Positions 31,903 through 40,765 of a DNA stretch of 54,102 nt are shown here, in pieces. The notes under the pieces were generated by a model that saw only the letters and a list, made by a program, of their open reading frames with translations, was not told the origin of the DNA and made no database searches. Where the stretch lies: assembly GCF_947488185.1 (NCBI RefSeq), contig NZ_CANKYM010000010.1:1-54102 (forward strand). Reading direction: 5' to 3'. Made by a program: the position numbers and the translations under genes. Source of the DNA: an uncultured Roseobacter sp. (lineage in GTDB: Bacteria > Pseudomonadota > Alphaproteobacteria > Rhodobacterales > Rhodobacteraceae). How positions within the stretch are numbered: the stretch's first letter is position 1; each line of letters opens with the position of its first letter.

Positions 31903-33087
31903 ATGAACATGCAACGCAATGATTATGTGGACGCGGTTTTACCGGACGTCATCAGCTGGCAGCGCCGGCTACATCGCACTCCTGAACTGGGCTTCGCAGA
32001 AGAGAAAACCGCAGATTTCGTGGCGCACAAGCTGGCGGAATTTGGCCTCGAGGTCCATCGAGACGTGTCAGAAACCGCCGTTGTTGGAGTGCTCACGTCA
32101 GGGATGAGCTCGCGAACCGCCATGTTTCGTGCGGAGTTGGATGCTTTGCCTGTGCAGGAAGCAACCGGTCTTGCCCACAGCTCTGAGGTGGAGGGTGCGA
32201 TGCATGCCTGCGGACACGACGCCCATACCGCCATGTTGCTTGGTGCTGCCAAACTTCTGAGCGAGACGCCCAATTTCGACGGGACACTATACTTCGTTTT
32301 CCAGCCTGCAGAGGAAGTCCATGGCGGGGGTAAAAAAATGGTAGCCGACGGTCTGTTGGCGCGCTTTCCTGCGGAAAAGGTTTTCTCACAGCACAACTGG
32401 CCCGGTGTGAAAGAAGAAGCGGTTATCGTAACCGAAGGACCGATCATGGCGGGCGTCGATGACTTTACCCTGACATTTATGGGAAAAGGTGCGCATGCCG
32501 CGATGCCCGAGCTTGGCGATGACCCGGTACTGGCCGCCGCCGAATTCATCAGTTCTGCACAGCGTATCGTCAGCCGCACGGTTGATCCGAAACCCGCTCT
32601 GGTCCTGTCCTTTACCCAAGTACACGGCGGGCGCATCAACAATATCGTCCCCGGGCAACTGGAGGTACAAGGCACAGCACGGTTCTTCAATCCAGATTTT
32701 TCGGACCACGTCGCAGCCAGAATTGCACAGATCGCCGGAGGGATCGCACAGGCACATGGCCTCGATTACGCGCTGGACTATCGAAAGGGCTACCCCGCTG
32801 TAGTCAATTCAGCAAATGGTGCTGCAACGGCCAAGGCTGCGGCAGACAGCTTCCTGCCCGCCGAAAGGGTCGTTACCGACGAAGCCGCTTCATTAGGGTG
32901 CGAAGATTTTTCCTATCTGCTCAACGCGGTGGGGGATGGTGCCTACATCTGGCTCGCGGCCGGTGACGTGGGACCCCGCAAAGGGCTGCACGGCGACAGG
33001 TTTGTTTTCAATGACAAGCTGTTCCCGATTGGTTTGAGGATGTGGGTCAGCCTTGCGGAGACGGCTCTCCCACAGGGTACATCGTAG
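31903..33087 (+). CDS. M20-family amidohydrolase (hippurate hydrolase/aminoacylase type)
   Basis: A 394-residue metallopeptidase-like amidohydrolase of the M20D group, which cleaves N-acyl amino acids such as hippurate or indole-acetyl-amino acids. It shows RAELDALPVQEATGL, the metal ligands in HACGHDAHTAMLLGAA (residues 100-115), FVFQPAEEVHGGGKKMV with the catalytic Glu pair, the dimerisation domain with GKGAHAAMPELGDDP, and the last metal-binding His in a degenerate C-terminal segment (GLHGDRFVFND in place of the usual LHxxxFD/N). The ATG at 31903 follows GGAAGAAAG. Probably controlled by the upstream AraC gene. Substrate not determinable. Confidence 0.9.
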   Translation: MNMQRNDYVDAVLPDVISWQRRLHRTPELGFAEEKTADFVAHKLAEFGLEVHRDVSETAVVGVLTSGMSSRTAMFRAELDALPVQEATGLAHSSEVEGAMHACGHDAHTAMLLGAAKLLSETPNFDGTLYFVFQPAEEVHGGGKKMVADGLLARFPAEKVFSQHNWPGVKEEAVIVTEGPIMAGVDDFTLTFMGKGAHAAMPELGDDPVLAAAEFISSAQRIVSRTVDPKPALVLSFTQVHGGRINNIVPGQLEVQGTARFFNPDFSDHVAARIAQIAGGIAQAHGLDYALDYRKGYPAVVNSANGAATAKAAADSFLPAERVVTDEAASLGCEDFSYLLNAVGDGAYIWLAAGDVGPRKGLHGDRFVFNDKLFPIGLRMWVSLAETALPQGTS

Positions 33088-33303
33088 GCGAATTCCCAGA
33101 GGAAAGGCCATTGCAACGGCAACTCAGCCCAAGATAGTAGACCTGTGATCAGAAAGAGCGAAAGGTTTTGTCGGATCACGTGATGGGTAAAGCTCGATCC
33201 TACGGGTGATATTTTAGCTTTGCGACTACACGAAATTGAGTTGGATAATCTGTTTTATGCAAATTCTTTGTATGAGAACTTGATGACCAGCCTGTCTACC
33301 GTG

Positions 33304-33732
33304 CTACACCTGTTCTTGTTTCGCAGTCGCGCCGATGGCGGTGATCGCCGCCTCGGCGACGGCCTTGTCCTGATCCGGGGACCCGGACCCGACGCCGATG
33401 CCACCAAGTCGAATGCCTTCGCTGTAAATGGGCAGGCCGCCTCCCAACCGCGTCACCTCACCGTCCGTCGCCGCCGCGATAGCAAGGCCGACCGCCTCCG
33501 GGATCGCGTCACTTGGACCACCGATAGATGCAGCTGTCCGCGCCTTGGCCAGAGCACTTTTCATGCTGAGATACTTCGCGCCGTCCATTCTGATTTGGCC
33601 AAGGACTACACCGCTTGCATCCACGATGACGATACATTGCGGCTGTCCGGTCTCATCTGCCTTGGTGATGCCTGTATGCAGCATCTCCATTACCGCGAGA
33701 TGGGTCAGTTTCAGGGTCTTTTCAAAGTACAT
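33304..33732 (-). CDS. GlcG/HbpS-family protein (DUF336)
   Basis: A 142-residue protein of the GlcG/HbpS fold: CIVIVDASGVVLGQIRMDGA in the first half, KARTAASIGGPS in the middle and the glycine-rich end GGGLPIYSEGIRLGGIGVGSGSPDQDKAVAEAA. HbpS members bind haem and cobalamin-like ligands; GlcG members occur in glycolate and diol operons and have no proven function. The ATG at 33732 gives the family length; an upstream frame start at 33807 would cover a hairpin and is unlikely. It is the last gene of the ABC importer operon, 84 bp behind the first binding-protein gene with a hairpin between. Confidence 0.82.
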   Translation of the reverse strand: MYFEKTLKLTHLAVMEMLHTGITKADETGQPQCIVIVDASGVVLGQIRMDGAKYLSMKSALAKARTAASIGGPSDAIPEAVGLAIAAATDGEVTRLGGGLPIYSEGIRLGGIGVGSGSPDQDKAVAEAAITAIGATAKQEQV

Positions 33733-33781
33733 GGTCAACCTTGGATCTGAGAGGTCACGAAGAAACCCTCTACGGGGTCGC

Positions 33782-33805
33782 GAGGGCCGATCTGAACCGG
33801 CCCTC
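33782..33805 (-). terminator. Hairpin behind the binding-protein gene at 33816
   Basis: GAGGGCCG (33782-33789) pairs perfectly with CGGCCCTC (33798-33805), loop 8 nt, 11 bp after the binding-protein stop and before the GlcG-like gene. No U-tract on the minus strand, so it is more likely an mRNA-stabilising or partial-termination hairpin than a full stop. Confidence 0.55.
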
Positions 33806-33815
33806 ACGGAAAGAA

Positions 33816-34961
33816 TTAGCGCTCCAGAGCGCCCACGCCAGAGAAGCGGAAAGCTTCCTGTTCCAGCGCGTCGATCTCCTCGGCGCTCATCTGATCATGG
33901 GCCACGGTGATGCGCCCGAGGAACACCATCGGCAGCTCATCCGCGCGGCCCTCAAGGTCCGCCTTTATCGCTTCGGCAGTGGCCGCACCGACGTCATCGC
34001 CCATGCGCATGGGCGTGGCATCAAGCTCGCCGCGCCGGATCGCGTCCAGTTCCAGACCGGTACCGCCCCACCCGGTTGAGAAAACCTCTTTCTCCTTGCC
34101 CTGGGACACCTGCGCCTCGACGCTGCCCATCGCCATGGCGGTGTTCGCGTTGTGGATAATGGTTGCCTCCGGATAGGCCTGCAGGATCAGGGATGTCCCC
34201 TCGAACCCGCCTTCGCGCTGGTACTCACCATAGTGTTCATAGGCCGTGGTCCAGTTGCCCTTCTCCTCCACACAGGCTTTGAAATCGCCCGACCGCTGGT
34301 TGTCGGTGATGCCGGGAATACCGCGATTCATCGCCATGGTCACATCATTGCCCAGACGGCCCAGCATGTAGTCACACATGGTCAGGGCACCCGCCGCAGA
34401 GGAGAAATCGAACCAGGCGTCCGGCTGGTTGGCCAGGTCTTTCAGCGGCGTGTGAAACGCCCAGACGTAGGTGGCGAAACCGTCGTTACCCGACAGCTTG
34501 TCGATGTTATCCGCCTGAATTTCCAGCTCGGACGGACCAAAGATCACATAGTCATAGAGATCCGCGTCCTGCTCGACCTGGCTGGCATATGTCGCCTGCA
34601 GCGAATGCTCGATCTGGCGGCTGGCGAATTCGGTTGTCTCAAACGCGATGCCCAGCTCTTCCAGCCGCTTGGTCATCGCCAGGTAGTTGCGCGCCCAGAA
34701 GTCGGATGTATCGGCGGACGGGTAGATCAGCGCGATCTGCACCGGCTTGTCGAGAGTGCCCGAGAATTTGACAGCTTCGGAGCCGACGACTTCCTGCAGT
34801 TTTTCCAAGGCGCCGTCGGCATTTACCTCGCCGGGGATCCAGTAGTTGCGATCCGCGATGCCGTCCATTTCCTTCAGCGGCAGCGTCGCGTGGCCATCCG
34901 CAAACGCGGATGTTGCCAACACAGCGCTTGCGATCAGAGCAGTGGTTGAAAATAGTTTCAT
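33816..34961 (-). CDS. Periplasmic substrate-binding protein, TorT/LuxP-like (ABC system 1)
   Basis: A 381-residue exported protein. Residues 1-26 are a clear signal peptide (MKLFSTTALIASAVLATSAFA then DGHA). The mature part is a type 1 periplasmic-binding fold with IALIYPSADTSDFWARNYLAMTKRLEELGI near residue 78 and SSAAGALTMCDYMLGRLG near 190. The pattern DFWARNYLAMTKRLEELGI resembles TorT/LuxP-type binding proteins more than RbsB. The ATG at 34961 is preferred to one at 34976. It lies behind the permease (86-bp gap with a small hairpin), completing ABC system 1 with the permease at 35048 and ATPase at 36157. Ligand unknown; a sugar or sugar acid is likely from context. Confidence 0.85.
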   Translation of the reverse strand: MKLFSTTALIASAVLATSAFADGHATLPLKEMDGIADRNYWIPGEVNADGALEKLQEVVGSEAVKFSGTLDKPVQIALIYPSADTSDFWARNYLAMTKRLEELGIAFETTEFASRQIEHSLQATYASQVEQDADLYDYVIFGPSELEIQADNIDKLSGNDGFATYVWAFHTPLKDLANQPDAWFDFSSAAGALTMCDYMLGRLGNDVTMAMNRGIPGITDNQRSGDFKACVEEKGNWTTAYEHYGEYQREGGFEGTSLILQAYPEATIIHNANTAMAMGSVEAQVSQGKEKEVFSTGWGGTGLELDAIRRGELDATPMRMGDDVGAATAEAIKADLEGRADELPMVFLGRITVAHDQMSAEEIDALEQEAFRFSGVGALER

Positions 34962-35047
34962 GGTAGTTCCTCCCAAGTATTGAATGCGAAATCTTCGGTT
35001 TGGCCGGGGTACAAAACCCCGACCTGTCCTTTCGCGTCTTACGCCGC

Positions 35048-36160
35048 TTACCCGCTTGCACCGGGTGTCGTGGCAAACAATGCACCAACCGCAAGAAGCG
35101 CGATCAGGACACCGATCAGGGCCGCGCTGAAGCGCAGCATTTTCTGTCCTTCCGGGGTCATCAGACCAGCAAACAAGCCACCCGCCCCGTCCCGGTCTTT
35201 CTTTTGCATCCAGGTGTAGAGAGCGACCGAACTGACGATCACCACACCGGAGGCGACGGACTGCCAGAAGAATTCAATGCGCAGGGTGACCAGCGCGTTG
35301 ATCATCATGCTCAGCAGCAGCACACCGGCAAAAGACCCCAGCATCGACGCGCGGCCCCCAAAGAGGGACGTGCCGCCCACGACCACCGCCGCAATGACGT
35401 GCAGGTTGAAGTAGGGCGCGGACGTTGCCTGAATGGCGTTCAGCTTGCCGGTCAGCATCACGCCCGCAAGGGCGGCTGCCGCACCACAGAGCACATAAGC
35501 AAAGACCTTGTGTCGCTTGACCGCAATCCCGGTCAGCTCCGCAGCTTCGGGGTTGGAGCCGATGGCGATGGTGTAGCGCCCGAAATAGCTGCGCGTCAGC
35601 AGGATGTAGCCACCGATCATCGTGGCCGTACCGATCAGCACCGGGATGGGCACAAAGCCGGGGATCTGACCGCGTCCGATATCGGTCAGGAAATCCGGGA
35701 AACGGGCCAGCACAAGACCCTTGGCCAGAACCAGCGCAAAGCCGCGATAGACAAGGTCCATGGCCAGCGTCCCGATCAGGTCCGGCACGTTCAGCCGCGT
35801 GATGATCAGCCCATTGATCAGCCCCATAAGCGCGCCCAGCATGATCGCAATGGGCACCGCGACATAGACGGAAAACCCGTATTGCTTGATCAAAAAGGCC
35901 ATCATGATGCCCGACAGGGCGGCGATGGAACCGATGGAAAGGTCGATACCCCGCTGCGTGATGACAAAGGTCATGGCCATCGCCATCGGCATATAGAGGG
36001 CCGCATCCAGCAGGATCAGATTGATGTTCGTCGCGCGGAAATACCGGGCCGGTTCGACCGCGCCCATGAACAGCAGGATCGCCAGGATCATCACCATTGG
36101 GCCGATGATCGCGATGTAGGGCTCAAGCCGTTCGGTCAGTGGTTTTGCTGCCGTTGTCAT
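35048..36160 (-). CDS. Ribose-type ABC transporter permease (system 1)
   Basis: A 370-residue inner-membrane protein of the RbsC/BPD_transp_2 family with eight to ten hydrophobic segments. Family marks: GIDLSIGSIAALSGIMMAFL, the cytoplasmic coupling region AIGSNPEAAELTGIAVKRHKVFAYVLCG, and GGTSLFGGRASMLGSFAGVLLL near the end. The ATG at 36160 overlaps the ATPase stop (ATGA). The C-terminus carries an extra hydrophobic helix (residues 340-365) beyond the usual family length of about 320-340. It pairs with the one-domain ATPase just upstream. Confidence 0.9.
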   Translation of the reverse strand: MTTAAKPLTERLEPYIAIIGPMVMILAILLFMGAVEPARYFRATNINLILLDAALYMPMAMAMTFVITQRGIDLSIGSIAALSGIMMAFLIKQYGFSVYVAVPIAIMLGALMGLINGLIITRLNVPDLIGTLAMDLVYRGFALVLAKGLVLARFPDFLTDIGRGQIPGFVPIPVLIGTATMIGGYILLTRSYFGRYTIAIGSNPEAAELTGIAVKRHKVFAYVLCGAAAALAGVMLTGKLNAIQATSAPYFNLHVIAAVVVGGTSLFGGRASMLGSFAGVLLLSMMINALVTLRIEFFWQSVASGVVIVSSVALYTWMQKKDRDGAGGLFAGLMTPEGQKMLRFSAALIGVLIALLAVGALFATTPGASG

Positions 36161-36915
36161 GCTGCTTCCTCCGCGCCAACGATGAGGCCGAGGACCTCCT
36201 GAGTATTGCTTTGTGCGGTCTCGACAACGCCCGCACATTGGCCGCGCCGCTGCACATGAATGCGGTCGGAGACCTCGAAGACATCATCCAGCGAATGGCT
36301 GATCAGGATGACAGCCAGCCCCTGCGCCTTCAGCGTCTGAATAAGCTTGAGCGTGCGTGCCGTTTCCTGCGGACCAAGGGCGGCGGTAGGTTCATCCATC
36401 ACCAGCACCCGCAACCCTTCGCTGTAAACGGCGCGGGCGATGGCCACGGCCTGCCGCTGTCCGCCAGAGAGGCTCTCGGTCGGGGCATCGAGCGACTTGA
36501 GCTTCACGCCCAGCCGATCCATCAACACGCGTTCGGTCTCGGAGCGCATCTTTTTGTTGTCGAGCATGCTGAGGCCAAGGACGTTCTTGGTCAGCTCATT
36601 GCCCAGAAACATATTGGCTGCCGGATCGAGATGATCGGCCAGCGCCAGCGTCTGATAGACCGCGTCGATACCGACCTCGATGGCTTCCGCATGACTGGCA
36701 AATTCAATCTTCTGCCCGTCGAGGAAAATCTCCCCTTCGGTCGGTTGGTAGACACCCGTCAGGATCTTGATCAGCGTGGATTTGCCCGCGCCGTTGTCGC
36801 CGACAATTGCGAGCACCTCTCCGGGGTAAGCCGTCAGGTCGACACCTGACAACGCGGTCACACCGCCAAAGCGTTTGGTGATCCCTCGCATGTCTATGAG
36901 AGGTTTATCGGTCAT
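36157..36915 (-). CDS. ABC transporter ATPase, single-domain (system 1)
   Basis: A 252-residue ATPase of the carbohydrate-uptake type: Walker A GDNGAGKST near residue 39, the signature LSGGQRQAVAIARA near 149, Walker B LRVLVMDEPTAALG, and the His switch in LISHSLDD. Ribose-type importers usually have a fused two-domain ATPase; this one has only one domain and would function as a homodimer, as in the FrcA/XylG-like short group. The ATG at 36915 is used because upstream in-frame codons run into the hairpin region. Overlaps the permease by ATGA. Confidence 0.92.
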   Translation of the reverse strand: MTDKPLIDMRGITKRFGGVTALSGVDLTAYPGEVLAIVGDNGAGKSTLIKILTGVYQPTEGEIFLDGQKIEFASHAEAIEVGIDAVYQTLALADHLDPAANMFLGNELTKNVLGLSMLDNKKMRSETERVLMDRLGVKLKSLDAPTESLSGGQRQAVAIARAVYSEGLRVLVMDEPTAALGPQETARTLKLIQTLKAQGLAVILISHSLDDVFEVSDRIHVQRRGQCAGVVETAQSNTQEVLGLIVGAEEAA

Positions 36916-36986
36916 TGTTGCGTCTCCGGTCTGGGTTGGCGGGCGCCGCAAGGGGGCGACGGTCGCGATAGGGGATTGAACTTGGC

Positions 36987-37017
36987 CGGCCCCCGCTCCG
37001 TGTCGGAACGAGGGCCG
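36987..37017 (-). terminator. Hairpin behind the binding-protein gene at 37031
   Basis: CCCCCGCTCCG (36990-37000) and CGGAACGAGGG (37004-37014) pair with two mismatches, with three further pairs outside and a 3-nt loop. It lies between the system 2 binding protein and the system 1 ATPase, the usual place for a hairpin that protects an abundant binding-protein mRNA segment or attenuates the downstream genes. Confidence 0.5.
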
Positions 37018-37030
37018 CGCCTGGGAGAAC

Positions 37031-38080
37031 TTACTTGTTCCAGATCTCGGAATAGGCATCGCGGTAGGGAATGTCGGGATCGAACTGGTTGCTGTCGCCC
37101 AGTTTCGCCAGACCTTCCTGCGTCACCAGCGCCGGAGAGGTGACATAGCCCGAGCAGGCCTCGCCCTGCACCGCGCGGTTCAGCTCATCGACCAGCTGCC
37201 AGCCCTGAAGGTTCAGCGGCTCCGCCACGGTAATCGCCTGATAACCGTTGGAACGGATGCGCTGGAAGGCCGCCTCGGACCCGTCTCCGGCAGAACCCGC
37301 CTGCGGGCCTTTGTCGGGCGCGAACCCGGCAGCCGCAAGGGACGGGCCCATGAAGTCGAAGTAGAGATCGTTGATCGCCAGCGCATGTGTCCAGCTGTCG
37401 CCGTATTTCTGCAACAAGCTCGTGGTCAGCGGCCCCATACGCGTAGAGGTATCGGCAATCGGCGTGTCCACATATTCCAGCACGATGCCGCCTGCGGCTT
37501 CGACCGTCTCTTTCAGGCGGTCCGCCTTGTCGATGGCGATCTGATAGGTGCTGTCGGTGAAGATCACCACGCCGATGTCTTCGCCGCCATCCTCAATCGC
37601 CCATTTCGCGGCCACTTCCGACACGGTCATCGCGTCCGTGGACACATTCGCGAAAATGCCGCCGGGGGCATCGCAGCCGATCACGGGGCCGGAGTGCCAG
37701 GCCACCATCGGGATATTGGCCGTGACCACACCTTCGAGTGCTGCCTGTTGTTCCACCGCGTCAAAGCCATTGATGATGATGCCGTCGGGCTGCAAGGCCA
37801 GCGCCTGACCAATCGCGCCGGTGCGCCCCTGAATGGAGCCTGCGCCATCCAGCACGCGCACCTCCCAACCGATCTTGGCGGCGGCCTCTTCGACGCCTTC
37901 GGTCACGCCAAGGATGCCACCGTTTTTCAGATCGCCCGCCACCACGACGATGGATTTACCCTCCGCGGCTGTCGGACCGGTTGTCGGGCCGTCCCAAGCG
38001 CCGGCAGCAAAGGCTGGCGCGCTCAGCGCTGTCAGGATGGTCGTGGCCAATGCGGCCTTGATGAATGTTCTCTTTTGCAT
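37031..38080 (-). CDS. Periplasmic sugar-binding protein, RbsB-like (ABC system 2)
   Basis: A 349-residue exported protein. Residues 1-25 form a signal peptide with a Tat-unlike hydrophobic core (TFIKAALATTILTALSAPAFA). The mature protein is a type 1 periplasmic-binding fold: KSIVVVAGDLKNGGILGVTEGVEEAAAKIG at the start, ALALQPDGIIINGFD near residue 90, and AINDLYFDFMGPSLAAAG near 225. The ATG at 38080 is chosen over a frame start at 38098. Probable ligand a sugar, polyol or sugar acid. It is the third gene of the operon, after ATPase 2 and permease 2. Confidence 0.9.
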   Translation of the reverse strand: MQKRTFIKAALATTILTALSAPAFAAGAWDGPTTGPTAAEGKSIVVVAGDLKNGGILGVTEGVEEAAAKIGWEVRVLDGAGSIQGRTGAIGQALALQPDGIIINGFDAVEQQAALEGVVTANIPMVAWHSGPVIGCDAPGGIFANVSTDAMTVSEVAAKWAIEDGGEDIGVVIFTDSTYQIAIDKADRLKETVEAAGGIVLEYVDTPIADTSTRMGPLTTSLLQKYGDSWTHALAINDLYFDFMGPSLAAAGFAPDKGPQAGSAGDGSEAAFQRIRSNGYQAITVAEPLNLQGWQLVDELNRAVQGEACSGYVTSPALVTQEGLAKLGDSNQFDPDIPYRDAYSEIWNK

Positions 38081-38107
38081 GTTTTCCTCCCAATGCATGA
38101 TTTCAAG

Positions 38108-39130
38108 TCAGCGCTTTTCAGCGCCTTTGCGACGTTGCGCGTATCCCGCGATGCCAATGGCAACGAGCAGGGTCACGCCGTTAAAAAGCGGCTCGACCCA
38201 GAACGATCCGCCAAACTGCTGGATGCCGGAGATACCAACGGCGAGGATCACCACGCCGACAATGGTCCCCCAGACGTTCACCCGCCCCGGTTTGATCGTG
38301 GTGGAGCCCAGGAAGGCCCCCACCAGCGCGGGCAGCAGAAACTCCAGACCGACAGAGGCCTGACCGATCCGCAGTTTCGAGGCCAGCAGCACACCGGCCA
38401 ATGCCGTCATTGTGCCGGAAGCGACAAAGGCGCCGATCACGTATTTGCGGGTTGGAATGCCGTTCAGCTGCGCGGCTTTCTGGTTCGCGCCGATTGCGTA
38501 GAGGTACCGGCCGACGGGTGTGTATTCGAGCACCACCCACATCACCACGGTAATTACCACGAGGTAATAGGCGGTGATTGGTAGCCCGAAGACAAAGGTG
38601 GTGTTGAGCGCGTAAAAGCCATCCGGCAGCAGCCCCACCATCTGACGCCCGCCAGTGTGCCACAGCGCCAGCGCATAAAGAACCGTGCCCGTGCCGAGCG
38701 TCGCGATGAAGCTGTCGATCTTGGCGACCTCCACCAGCAGACCGTTCAGGAACCCCGCCGTTGCGCCCAGCACCAGCACCACCGCAACGGCGATGGGCCA
38801 GGGCAGCCCGAGCATGGTCTGCAGGCTGATCGCCAGAATGTGCCACAGGACAATCCCGTAACCGACCGTCAGGTCAATCCGCCCGGCGGCCATCGGGATC
38901 ATCGCGCCAAGGGACAGCAGGGCGATGATGGCCTTGTCCGAAATGATGGCGCGCAGGTTCAGCATCGTCGGGAAGGTGTTCGGCAGCAGCACGGAAAACA
39001 GCCCGATCAGGAATATCGTCAGGATCACCAGACCGTAGACCGGCAGAAACCGGGTGATGCGTTTGCCGATGGGCAGACCTTTCAGGTCGGTCTTGGTGGG
39101 TTCCAGTGCGCTGGATTCAAGCGATTGCAT
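38108..39130 (-). CDS. Ribose-type ABC transporter permease (system 2)
   Basis: A 340-residue RbsC-family membrane protein. Hydrophobic segments begin at VYGLVILTIFLIGLFSVLL. Family marks are AAGRIDLTVGYGIVLWHIL (the GIDLSVG region with Arg for Gly), YAIGANQKAAQLNGIPTRKYVIGAFVASG and a late VGAFLGSTTIKPGRVNVWGT. It overlaps the two-domain ATPase gene by 14 bp at its start and is followed by the RbsB-like protein after 27 bp. Confidence 0.9.
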   Translation of the reverse strand: MQSLESSALEPTKTDLKGLPIGKRITRFLPVYGLVILTIFLIGLFSVLLPNTFPTMLNLRAIISDKAIIALLSLGAMIPMAAGRIDLTVGYGIVLWHILAISLQTMLGLPWPIAVAVVLVLGATAGFLNGLLVEVAKIDSFIATLGTGTVLYALALWHTGGRQMVGLLPDGFYALNTTFVFGLPITAYYLVVITVVMWVVLEYTPVGRYLYAIGANQKAAQLNGIPTRKYVIGAFVASGTMTALAGVLLASKLRIGQASVGLEFLLPALVGAFLGSTTIKPGRVNVWGTIVGVVILAVGISGIQQFGGSFWVEPLFNGVTLLVAIGIAGYAQRRKGAEKR

Positions 39131-40643
39131 CGACTGCGTCCTCTGATTTCGAGATGTTTCCGGCGGAGGCGGATTGGATCAGGTTTTCCGTGGTCAGCCG
39201 GGTGCCGCTCAACTCTTCGACGATGGCACCCTGGCTGAAGACAATGGCGCGGTGGCAGACGGTCGCGATCTCTTCGAAGTCGGTCGAGACAACGAGGATG
39301 CCAACGCCATCCGCCAATGCCCGGTTCAAAAGCGCGTAGATCTCGGATTTGGCGCCGACATCGACACCTGCAGTCGGGTCTTCACACATCAGCAATTTGC
39401 GTTTCGTGGCCAGCCACCGGCCGATCACCACCTTTTGCTGATTGCCACCCGACAGCGCCTCGATCGCCAGGGTCGGATCATTGGGCGACAAGCCCAGTTC
39501 CGCGCCGATGATCGCCGCCTGATCCGCCTCGGTCTTGGGCGACAGCAGATTCAGCAGTTTGCGCCCGATCCCCTCGGGGTTGAGAAAGGTGTTCTCCCGG
39601 ATGGTCAGGCTCATGGCAACGGATTCCTCGGTCCGATCCTTCGCCACCAGCCCCACTCCGGAGTGCAACGCCTTTTGCGGGTTGGAGACATCCGGGGTCT
39701 CGCCGTTCAGTGTGACCTGCCCCGAAAAATCCTCCAGACCAAAGAGCGCGCGGGAAATCGCCTCGTGCCCTGCCCCGCGCAGACCCACGAACCCGACAAC
39801 CTCATTGCGGCGCAATTCGAAATCCAGCGGGCCGACACCGGCGACACGGAAATCTTTCAACGTCAGGATCGGCGCGCCCGGCGCCTCCGCGCCCTTGACC
39901 GTCTCCCGCGTCTTGCGCCCGACAATCTTTTGCACCAGCTCCTCCGGGGTCGTATGCGCGATGCTGCGCAGACCAACCATGGCCCCGTCGCGCAGCACGG
40001 CCACGCGGTCGGCAATCTGGAAAATCTCGTCGAGACGGTGGCTGACGTAGATCATGCCGACCCCACGGTCCCGCAACGGACGCAGGGCGCGGAAAAGCCG
40101 CTCAACCTCATCCGCTGGCAAAGACGCCGTGGGCTCATCCAGCACCAGAAACTCGCTATCCACTGCCAGCGCCCGGGCAATCGCCACCAGTGACTTTTCC
40201 GTCCGGGTCAGGTCCTCGACCCGCGTGGTCGGATCGAAATCGCAATCCACCTTCTTGAGCGCCTCAACCGCGAAACGCTCCACATCGTCCCATTTGATCA
40301 GCCCGTTCTTGCGCGAGAAACCGAGCGCAAGCGAAATATTCTCTGCCACGGTCATCCATTCTATCAGGCCCAGGTCCTGGTGAATGAAGGCAACCTTCTG
40401 GCGCTCTCCGAAACCGGCGGTCTTGTGCTGGTAAGCAGTGCCATCGATCATCACCCGGCCCGCGTCCGGCGTGTGGATGCCGCCGAGAACTTTGATCAGG
40501 GTCGACTTGCCAGCGCCGTTTTCGCCCAACAGGGCCACGATCTCGCCGCGCGCAACGGACAGCGACACATCCTTGAGCGCATAGGTCCCGCCAAAATGCT
40601 TGTCGATACTATCGAAAAACAAACCTGACTGCAGGTTTTGCAT
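39117..40643 (-). CDS. Two-domain sugar ABC transporter ATPase (system 2)
   Basis: A 508-residue fused ATPase of the RbsA/MglA type. Domain 1: Walker A GENGAGKST near residue 40, a signature that is degenerate (EDLTRTEKSLVAIARAL instead of LSGGQ), Walker B FLVLDEPTAS and SHR switch. Domain 2: a degenerate Walker A (GLRGAGHEAIS) but a good signature, LSGGNQQKVVIGRWL, and CEDPTAGVDVG. One degenerate site in each domain is normal for this family. The ATG at 40643 follows GGGAGG. First gene of the long minus-strand operon; the operator copy at 40683-40694 lies 40 bp upstream. Confidence 0.92.
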   Translation of the reverse strand: MQNLQSGLFFDSIDKHFGGTYALKDVSLSVARGEIVALLGENGAGKSTLIKVLGGIHTPDAGRVMIDGTAYQHKTAGFGERQKVAFIHQDLGLIEWMTVAENISLALGFSRKNGLIKWDDVERFAVEALKKVDCDFDPTTRVEDLTRTEKSLVAIARALAVDSEFLVLDEPTASLPADEVERLFRALRPLRDRGVGMIYVSHRLDEIFQIADRVAVLRDGAMVGLRSIAHTTPEELVQKIVGRKTRETVKGAEAPGAPILTLKDFRVAGVGPLDFELRRNEVVGFVGLRGAGHEAISRALFGLEDFSGQVTLNGETPDVSNPQKALHSGVGLVAKDRTEESVAMSLTIRENTFLNPEGIGRKLLNLLSPKTEADQAAIIGAELGLSPNDPTLAIEALSGGNQQKVVIGRWLATKRKLLMCEDPTAGVDVGAKSEIYALLNRALADGVGILVVSTDFEEIATVCHRAIVFSQGAIVEELSGTRLTTENLIQSASAGNISKSEDAVDAIA

Positions 40644-40682
40644 TTGGCTCCTCCCAAGCTCGGACCTCAACTCCCCCGTTGA

Positions 40683-40694
40683 GTTACCCGTAAC
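40683..40694. promoter_or_regulatory. LacI/GntR-type operator O1
   Basis: GTTACCCGTAAC, a 5-bp inverted repeat GTTAC/GTAAC around CC, followed by AT. Identical to the copy at 40740-40751; centre-to-centre distance 57 bp. It sits 40 bp before the ATPase 2 start and resembles gluconate-repressor operators of enterobacteria. Confidence 0.75.
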
Positions 40695-40739
40695 ATTCCG
40701 TTAGCATCCATGAGGAATACAGCTTCTGTCAACCGTTAA

Positions 40740-40751
40740 GTTACCCGTAAC
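40740..40751. promoter_or_regulatory. LacI/GntR-type operator O2
   Basis: Second identical GTTACCCGTAAC, again followed by AT, 15 bp before the lacI-type gene start. Two sites 57 bp apart could allow DNA looping and dual repression of the importer operon and the regulator gene. Confidence 0.75.
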
Positions 40752-40765
40752 ATAAACGCGTCCAA

